The notes beneath the pieces were generated by a model. It saw only the letters and a program-made list of their open reading frames with translations, was not told the origin of the DNA and did not search any database. From a bacterium (GTDB taxonomy: Bacteria; Desulfobacterota; JAPLJL01): DNA of 64,000 nt. The translations under genes were made by a program, and so were the position numbers. Numbering within the stretch: the first letter of the stretch is position 1; every line of letters begins with the position of its first letter. Of the stretch, positions 58,919 to 64,000 are shown one piece after another. Location of the stretch: positions 1-64,000 of the forward strand of contig JAQTNV010000007.1 of assembly GCA_028713675.1 (NCBI GenBank), written 5' to 3'.

Positions 58919-60152
58919 CATTATGTTCATGGTCATGCTCGTGCTCGTAATCCGTACCCGGGCCGGCGGGCTTTCTTTCCCCGGTCTTCAGGAAATAAGA
59001 CCAGAGCGGCGACATCTCCCGCAGTCGTTTCACGATGGGAGGAAACTCGGAAAGCACGTAATCAATATCGGCATCGGTATTGTTCCGGGAGAGGGCGAAA
59101 AGGATGGAGCCCTGCCCCACGGCCGGGTCAACGTCAATGGCGGTCAGCACATGCGACATTTTCAGGGCCTTGGAAGCGCAGGCCGAGCCGCTGGAAATGT
59201 AAATCCCCTTCTGGTCCAGGAACAGGAGCATGGCCTCTCCCTCGATGAATTCCACGGAAAAATTCACGTTGCTGGGGATCCGCCGGGTCGGGTGCCCGTT
59301 CAGGTACACATGCTCAATTTTCGCGGGAAGCTCGGCGATCAGGCGCCGGGAGAGACCCGACAGTTTCCGGTGATTGTCCCCGCGCTCGCTTCCGGCGATC
59401 TCGCAGGCTTTGCCGAATCCGACGATGGCGGGAAGATTCTCGGTGCCGGCCCGCCTCCCGTTTTCCTGGATGCCGCCGTCGATCTGGGGGATGACCCGGG
59501 CGCTCTTTTTCAGATAAAGGGCGGCGGTTCCCGGAGGGCCGTAAATCGGCGAGCTGGAAAAGGTCAGCAGATCGGCGCCCAGGGCTTTCACCTCGACCGG
59601 CAAAAGCCCCGCCGTGCAGACGGCATCGGTGTGAAAGAGCGCCCCTTTAGCGTGGGCGATCCGGGCGAATTCCTCGATCGGCTGGATGGTCCCGATCTCG
59701 GGATTGGCGTGCTGAATGGAAACCAGGACGGTGTCGTCCCGGACGGCTTTCTTCACTTCCTCCGGGGAGATCAACCCGGACTTGTCCACGGGAAGATGGG
59801 TCACCTCGAAACCCGCCTGGCCCAGCCGCCGGGCGGAGTAAAGCACGGAAAAGTGCTCAACCCCGGAAACCACGATGTGCTTCCCTTTTTGCCGGTAAGC
59901 CTCGGCCGCGCCTTTCACCGCCAGGTTGTTCGCTTCGGAACCGCAGGAGGTGAAATAGATCTCCTCGGTCCCGGCCCCGACCAGTCCCGCCACCCGTTCC
60001 CGGGCCAGGTCCAGGGCTTCCCGGGATCTGGCCCCCAGGGTGTGCATGCTCTGGGCATTCCCGTAATTCTCTTTCAGGAAAGGCAGCATCTCCTCCAGAA
60101 CCCGGGGGTCGATTTGCGCGTTGGAGAGATTATCGAGATAAACCTCTTTCAT
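58911..60152 (-). CDS. NifS/IscS-like protein lacking the PLP-binding lysine
   Basis: The 413-aa product follows the NifS/IscS fold (YLDNLSNAQIDPRVLEEMLP, H100, D176 in HTDAV, GRRAGTEN, YISSGSACAS with active-site C325). The PLP lysine in the usual SAHK segment is replaced: residues 199-202 read SSSP, followed by IYGPPG in place of xYGPKG. The glutamine after HTDAV is also changed to cysteine, and the C-terminus ends in an EHEHDHEH tail likely to bind metal. It may therefore bind PLP differently, act as a sulfur carrier, or have no desulfurase activity. It is adjacent to IscU. The reading frame is intact, so it is unlikely to be a pseudogene. Confidence 0.85.
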   Translation of the reverse strand: MKEVYLDNLSNAQIDPRVLEEMLPFLKENYGNAQSMHTLGARSREALDLARERVAGLVGAGTEEIYFTSCGSEANNLAVKGAAEAYRQKGKHIVVSGVEHFSVLYSARRLGQAGFEVTHLPVDKSGLISPEEVKKAVRDDTVLVSIQHANPEIGTIQPIEEFARIAHAKGALFHTDAVCTAGLLPVEVKALGADLLTFSSSPIYGPPGTAALYLKKSARVIPQIDGGIQENGRRAGTENLPAIVGFGKACEIAGSERGDNHRKLSGLSRRLIAELPAKIEHVYLNGHPTRRIPSNVNFSVEFIEGEAMLLFLDQKGIYISSGSACASKALKMSHVLTAIDVDPAVGQGSILFALSRNNTDADIDYVLSEFPPIVKRLREMSPLWSYFLKTGERKPAGPGTDYEHEHDHEHNDQ

Positions 60153-60335
60153 TAAAGCCGGCTCCGGAGAAATTTTTGATCTAAATCAGGGAAATAGCGT
60201 AAATTCATTCGTTTCGTTGAGATTAATATGTACTGGATAAGGATAGAAATCATAAATGACCAAGTCAAGTAAAAAGACTTTTCTTTTTTCTTCCTGGCGA
60301 GTCGATCCTTCGACCCGGATGTGATAAAATTTTTC

Positions 60336-60364
60336 TTGCCTTTATTCTAATTTCATTATATGCT
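60336..60364 (+). promoter_or_regulatory. Promoter of the LysM/SPOR-like gene
   Basis: TTGCCT (60336-60341), a 17-nt spacer and TATGCT (60359-60364) stand about 57 nt before the ATG at 60421. Confidence 0.45.
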
Positions 60365-60420
60365 CATAACATGAAGTAAAGGTGTAAAAGTAGGTCAATT
60401 TGTATTAAAAAGGGGGCAAA

Positions 60421-61161
60421 ATGGACGAAAAACAAAAGAAGATAATAATGATAGCCGGGATCGCCGCGGGAGTCCTGATTGTGATCCTGATTCTTCTTCT
60501 GTTCCTATGGCCTAAGAGCAAGCCCGCCACCCCCCCTCCGGCTCCTGTTCCGGTGGCAGCCCCTAAACCGGTGACCGCCCCGGTTGTCCCGGTCGCCCCG
60601 ATCCAGGTAACCAAAACCATCAGCTACGCGCACGACAACTACCGGACCAAGCCGGGCGACACCCTCTGGGACATCGCCAAGCGGCCCGAAGTATACGGCA
60701 ATCCCGAGCTCTGGTGGTATCTGGTCGAGCCCAACGAGGAAATAATTTCTTATATCTATGAGAAAACCAACGGCCGCTGGATCGCTTATGTCCTCCCGGA
60801 CAAGGATCTGATCATCCCCCGGGAGAACTACACCCCGCAGGAGAAGGTTTCCCAGTACCAGAGAAACCTGGTCACCTACGCGGTTGACCTGGGAACCTTC
60901 GCCAGCCAGGCGGAGGCCAACGCCCTCCAGGTCAAGCTTCGCAACGATGTTTACAGCGCCTACATCACCCCGGCGGCAAACGGGGCTTCCCTCCGGATCG
61001 GTTTCTTCACCAACAAGAAGCTGGCCGATTTCGTCGGGAACGAGGTGATCAAGAAATATCCGGAAATCAAGGGGTTCAAGGTAGCGCAACCCGGGCAGGA
61101 TGAAATCACGAAATACCGGGACGAGCTGAGGAAATTCTTCGCCAACAAAATGAAGCTATAA
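60421..61161 (+). CDS. LysM- and SPOR-like envelope protein
   Basis: The 246-aa product has an N-terminal membrane helix (IIMIAGIAAGVLIVILILLL), a proline-rich linker (about 34-62), a LysM-like domain (RTKPGDTLWDIAKRPEVYGN, about 75-130) and a C-terminal segment resembling a SPOR domain (YAVDLGTFASQAEANALQVK). LysM and SPOR domains bind peptidoglycan, so it is likely an inner-membrane anchored, peptidoglycan-binding protein, perhaps for division or envelope integrity. GGGGGC precedes the ATG. A good terminator follows. Confidence 0.85.
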   Translation: MDEKQKKIIMIAGIAAGVLIVILILLLFLWPKSKPATPPPAPVPVAAPKPVTAPVVPVAPIQVTKTISYAHDNYRTKPGDTLWDIAKRPEVYGNPELWWYLVEPNEEIISYIYEKTNGRWIAYVLPDKDLIIPRENYTPQEKVSQYQRNLVTYAVDLGTFASQAEANALQVKLRNDVYSAYITPAANGASLRIGFFTNKKLADFVGNEVIKKYPEIKGFKVAQPGQDEITKYRDELRKFFANKMKL

Positions 61162-61210
61162 AAGCGCGGAGCGGATCTCGCCAAGCGCAAAGCGTAACGA
61201 GAAAGTTTTT

Positions 61211-61239
61211 AGGGAGGGGACAAAAACCCTCCCTTTTTA
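61211..61239 (+). terminator. Rho-independent terminator
   Basis: AGGGAGGG pairs with CCCTCCCT across an 8-nt loop and is followed by T-rich sequence. It follows the LysM/SPOR-like gene by about 50 nt. Confidence 0.8.
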
Positions 61240-61288
61240 TTACGGGATAATTTTTTACCCGAACGTAAAAAGAAATCCAATTTAAATC

Positions 61289-62209
61289 ATGACGGTTCAA
61301 GCCTTTATTTTCCTTGCCCTTCTGGCCGTTGCCCCGATTGAAACCCGGCATTTCGAGTTCTCCTACTCGGCCGAGGATCAAAAACTGGCCGGGGAGCTCG
61401 CCGGAAAAATCGAAAGCATCCGGGACGAGATCGTCGCAACCATCGGCTATGATTCCCCGGAAAAAATCGAGATCCTCCTGGCGGGCCCGGAAAGGATCGC
61501 CGCGGAGACATCCACCCTGAAAAACTGGATCCCCCCGTGGGTCTCGGCGGTGGCCATCCCGGAAAAGCGGATGGTCATCCTGAAAACCCGGGGACAGAGG
61601 GCCGGGCTGCCTTTCGAGCCGGAAAAAATTCTGACCCATGAACTGGTTCACATGGTCCTGGGCCCCGCCACCGGCCACCACCCGATTCCCACCTGGCTGA
61701 ACGAGGGCCTGGCCATGTTCCTGGCCCGGGAATGGAAATTCCAGCACACCTTCATTCTCTTCAAAGCCTCCCTCGGCGGCGTTCTGCCCCGCCTCTCCGG
61801 GCTCGACCTGGATTTTTCCGGAACCGAGGATGAGGTCCGGCTGGCCTACGGCCTGAGCTTCAGTTTTATTTCCTTTCTCCTGGAATCATACGGAAAAGAC
61901 CGCGTGCGGGAATGGATCGGGAGAATCGGCAACGGCCAGGCCTGGGAGGAAGCCTTTTCGGAAGCTTTCCCGAAAAATTTCTACCAGGCGGAAAACGAAT
62001 GGCGGAAAAAGCTCAAGCTCCGTTACGCCTGGGCGCCGTTTATTTTCAGCGGGACCGGGATCTGGTTTTTAGCCGCGCTCCTCTTCGTTCTCGGCTATTT
62101 GGCCAAGCGCCGCCGGTCGGAGCAGACCCTGAACCGCTGGCGGCAGGAAGAGGGATATCCTCTTCCGGAAGAGGATGATGACGATCCGATTGATCCGACA
62201 GTGCACTAG
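61289..62209 (+). CDS. Membrane-anchored MA-type metallopeptidase
   Basis: The 306-aa product has a signal segment, a gluzincin motif HELVH (117-121) with the third ligand glutamate E139 in LNEGLAMF, and a C-terminal membrane helix (FIFSGTGIWFLAALLFVLGY) with a charged cytoplasmic tail. This is the layout of MA-like zinc peptidases facing the periplasm. The active site is complete. The substrate is unknown. A heptamer array begins directly after its stop codon. Confidence 0.85.
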   Translation: MTVQAFIFLALLAVAPIETRHFEFSYSAEDQKLAGELAGKIESIRDEIVATIGYDSPEKIEILLAGPERIAAETSTLKNWIPPWVSAVAIPEKRMVILKTRGQRAGLPFEPEKILTHELVHMVLGPATGHHPIPTWLNEGLAMFLAREWKFQHTFILFKASLGGVLPRLSGLDLDFSGTEDEVRLAYGLSFSFISFLLESYGKDRVREWIGRIGNGQAWEEAFSEAFPKNFYQAENEWRKKLKLRYAWAPFIFSGTGIWFLAALLFVLGYLAKRRRSEQTLNRWRQEEGYPLPEEDDDDPIDPTVH

Positions 62210-62279
62210 GAGCATAGAGCATGGGGCATGGAGCATGGAGCATGGAGCATAGAGCATAGAGCATGGAGCATGGGGCATA
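62210..62279. repeat. Heptamer array, 10 units, directly after a stop codon
   Basis: GAGCATA, GAGCATG and GGGCATG variants repeat in phase ten times, beginning at the first base after the TAG of the metallopeptidase gene. An extragenic hairpin (ATCCT / AGGAT type) lies at 62334-62384. Confidence 0.88.
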
Positions 62280-62524
62280 GGAGAAAGGTCAAAGGAGATA
62301 GGAAACAAGTGATAAAAGATGGGAGAAAAAGCGAGATCCTTCGCGCAGTTTACCCTGAGCAAAGCGAATTTGCTCAGGATGACACACTATTAATGCATAA
62401 CTTCTCGGAAGCATAGCATGCTTGGGAGCCGACTTGTCCCGAGAGTATTCGAGGGAAGGCGTGCTGAGTACTTCGTTGCGCTTGGCGCTTGGCGCTTGGC
62501 GCTCGGCGCTCAGCGCTTTGTTGT
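62280..62524. other. Intergenic region between converging genes, repeats only
   Basis: Apart from the hairpin at 62334-62384 and a heptamer array at 62477-62518 (units GGCGCTT, GGCGCTC and variants, 6 units ending 6 nt before the GT39 stop), nothing was recognised. Short frames on both strands have no features. Confidence 0.75.
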
Positions 62525-64000
62525 CTACTCCCGAAGCTTGAAGATGAAAAGCTCCGGATCGCCATGGCTTTGCGCGACAAAAGTGTAGTTTTGCACCAGG
62601 TAGCGGACCACGACGCCGTAGGGGTCGCTGTCCCAGGCGTTCGCCTGGAAAAGCCAGAGGCGCCGATACTTGAGCGCCAGGTGTTCCATCTCCGCTTTTA
62701 GCTTGCCCACCTCTTTATCCCCCGCCTGGAGATAGGGGAAACGATACGTCTCGGGGGCGCGGCCCTGGAAGTTGAGATCGATATAATACTGGAAGATCCG
62801 GCTGATATACCCGGCGTTAAATCCGACCACATCCCCGTCACGGTAATTCATTACCACCACCTGGGTGGCTTCCCGCCAGATGGTCCCCCGGAGAACGGTG
62901 AAATGCAGGTAAAGCGGGTAGGCAAACGACAGGAGTAAAATCCCGACCGCCAGTCCCTTGACCCATTTCCACTTGAAAAAACTGATCCCCCCCGCAATCA
63001 GGAGAAGGTAAAAAGGATACAACCCGATGAGATACTTGATCTGGAAGGCGGGCTTGAACAGGGAAGCCAGGAAAACCACGAAGAAAGGAAGAAAAAGAGA
63101 AAGGCCGAGGAACAGTCTCGGGCGCGAGGCCTGGGTCCGGCCCCGATAGAAGAATCCGAGCAGGGCCAGGGCCAGGAAAATGTAAGAGATCGAAATAATC
63201 CAGGCCTTGGTGTTGGCCGGCCCGATCCCGAAAACCTGGATGGTCTGCAGAATGTTTTTTACTCCCGGGTAGCCGAAGTAACGGAGCATCCACTCCCCTT
63301 TTCCGGACCGGTACTGGGAAATCAGAACCGGAAGCCAGGGAGCAAAAAACAGAAGGATGAGAAGCTGGCTCCCGAGCCAGCGGACCAGTAATTCCCTCGG
63401 GCGTTTCTCCCTATACCAGTGGATCAGGAGGTAGAGGTTCTGGGCGAGGAGGACAAAAATCGTGAAATAGTGGGTGTAAAGCGACAAGGCCGAGGCCAGG
63501 GCGTAGCCGATCCAGAATTTCCACTCGCCCCGGCGCAGGGCCAGAAGGAGCAGATAGCTGGAAAGACAGACACAGAAAAGAAAAAGCGGGTACATCCGGG
63601 CTTCCTGCGAATAAAAGATATGGAAGGGCGAAAAAGCCAGCAGGGCCGCGGCGATCAACCCCTGGGATTTTCCATACAGTTCCCGGCCCAGAAGGTAAAC
63701 CAGCGGAATCGCCAGGCAGCCGAAGAGGAAAGAGGGAAACCTCAGGATTTCCTCCCGGATCCCCAGGGACAGGAAGGGATGAAGAATTAGATAATAAAGG
63801 GGCGGATGGACGTCCGCCGCGGTCTGATGGATCATATTAACGATGGAGCCGCGGGCGAATTCGTAGCTCAAAACCTCGTCCAGCCAGACGCTCTCCTTGC
63901 CCAGGTGGTAAAAACGCAAAAATATCCCGGCCAGGAAAATCCCGAAAAGCGCAAAGAACTCCCAGCCGAATTTAGCGGGACTCGACGTGACCGATGGTTT
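62525..64000 (-). CDS. GT39-type membrane glycosyltransferase, N-terminus beyond the window
   Basis: The frame is open to the right edge, so at least 491 residues are present and the start is outside. A membrane helix precedes FYHLGKESVWLDEVLS, which holds the acidic pair of GT39 enzymes. HIFYSQEARMYPLFLF is the canonical form of the motif that reads SQxFKVD in the cluster paralogues, so this is a different branch from the five genes at 16-32.5 kb. About 11-12 helices and a soluble C-terminus are present. It should transfer a sugar from a polyprenyl-phosphate donor at the outer face of the inner membrane. A link to the main cluster is not shown. Confidence 0.85.
   Translation of the reverse strand, partial: KPSVTSSPAKFGWEFFALFGIFLAGIFLRFYHLGKESVWLDEVLSYEFARGSIVNMIHQTAADVHPPLYYLILHPFLSLGIREEILRFPSFLFGCLAIPLVYLLGRELYGKSQGLIAAALLAFSPFHIFYSQEARMYPLFLFCVCLSSYLLLLALRRGEWKFWIGYALASALSLYTHYFTIFVLLAQNLYLLIHWYREKRPRELLVRWLGSQLLILLFFAPWLPVLISQYRSGKGEWMLRYFGYPGVKNILQTIQVFGIGPANTKAWIISISYIFLALALLGFFYRGRTQASRPRLFLGLSLFLPFFVVFLASLFKPAFQIKYLIGLYPFYLLLIAGGISFFKWKWVKGLAVGILLLSFAYPLYLHFTVLRGTIWREATQVVVMNYRDGDVVGFNAGYISRIFQYYIDLNFQGRAPETYRFPYLQAGDKEVGKLKAEMEHLALKYRRLWLFQANAWDSDPYGVVVRYLVQNYTFVAQSHGDPELFIFKLRE

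Noticed and set aside
58914..60155. 413-aa plus-strand frame opposite the NifS-like gene
   Set aside because: It is the antisense shadow of the desulfurase-like gene; the minus strand carries all conserved motifs.
62210..62279. CRISPR or phase-variable coding repeat
   Set aside because: The units are only 7 nt, have no spacers, and lie after a stop codon outside any supported gene.
1..64000. tRNA and rRNA genes
   Set aside because: No cloverleaf with a credible T-loop and acceptor stem and no rRNA-like stretch was found; short matches to GGTTCGA-type strings lie in coding sequence.

Overview
The window reads as chromosome of an uncultured-type Gram-negative (diderm) bacterium. The evidence is an ExbB/ExbD/TonB energiser with a TonB-dependent receptor, several lipobox lipoproteins, outer-membrane barrel proteins and a LysM/SPOR-like envelope protein. 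Most genes look GC-rich by eye. B12-type radical SAM enzymes, an IscU-like scaffold and DsrE/TusA proteins suit an anaerobic or microaerophilic life. A Desulfobacterota/Myxococcota-like or similar deep lineage is plausible, but no rRNA, tRNA or ribosomal gene is present to place it. I found no CRISPR array, phage, integrase or transposase.

Layout. 0-13.4 kb: a partial Lgt-family protein, an AT-rich propeller-like lipoprotein, a lone AraC-type regulator and a two-gene operon for giant cysteine-rich exported proteins with PA14 domains. 13.7-35.3 kb: the main block, with six B12-type radical SAM proteins, five related GT39 membrane glycosyltransferases, a GT2 polyprenol-phosphate glycosyltransferase, two SAM methyltransferases, a polytopic membrane protein and a flavodoxin/ferredoxin. 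Ten of these form one minus-strand run (34047 down to 20869), mostly with overlapping or nearly touching genes. 35.3-40.9 kb: an exbB-exbD-tonB-receptor-lipoprotein operon. 41.5-45.1 kb: ECF sigma factor, membrane regulator and exported caspase-like protein. 45.3-51.9 kb: two orphan TRAP-type binding proteins, a PilZ-START fusion and exported proteins. 52.1-56.0 kb: a CHAT-NB-ARC-TPR protein. 56.1-60.2 kb: lipocalin-like and YkvA-like proteins and a sulfur-transfer set (TusA, DsrE-like, zinc ribbon, IscU, NifS-like). 60.4-64.0 kb: LysM/SPOR-like protein, MA-type metalloprotease and a sixth GT39 running off the right edge.

How the genes may work together. GT2 would load a sugar on polyprenyl phosphate, and the GT39 enzymes would transfer sugars from such a carrier outside the membrane. 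The radical SAM enzymes and methyltransferases would alter the lipid or glycan, with the flavodoxin/ferredoxin as a possible electron source. The product is unknown, and this is the best candidate here for an undescribed pathway. Other strong candidates are the NifS-like protein lacking the PLP lysine, the sigma/regulator/caspase triad and the CHAT-NB-ARC-TPR protein.

The non-coding DNA is crowded with repeats. There are twelve arrays of in-phase 7-bp units, most of them touching stop codons; variable-stem palindromes with a constant TAAA (once TGAA) loop; three copies of a 57-bp palindromic element; and other extragenic hairpins. One such palindrome sits in frame inside a radical SAM gene.
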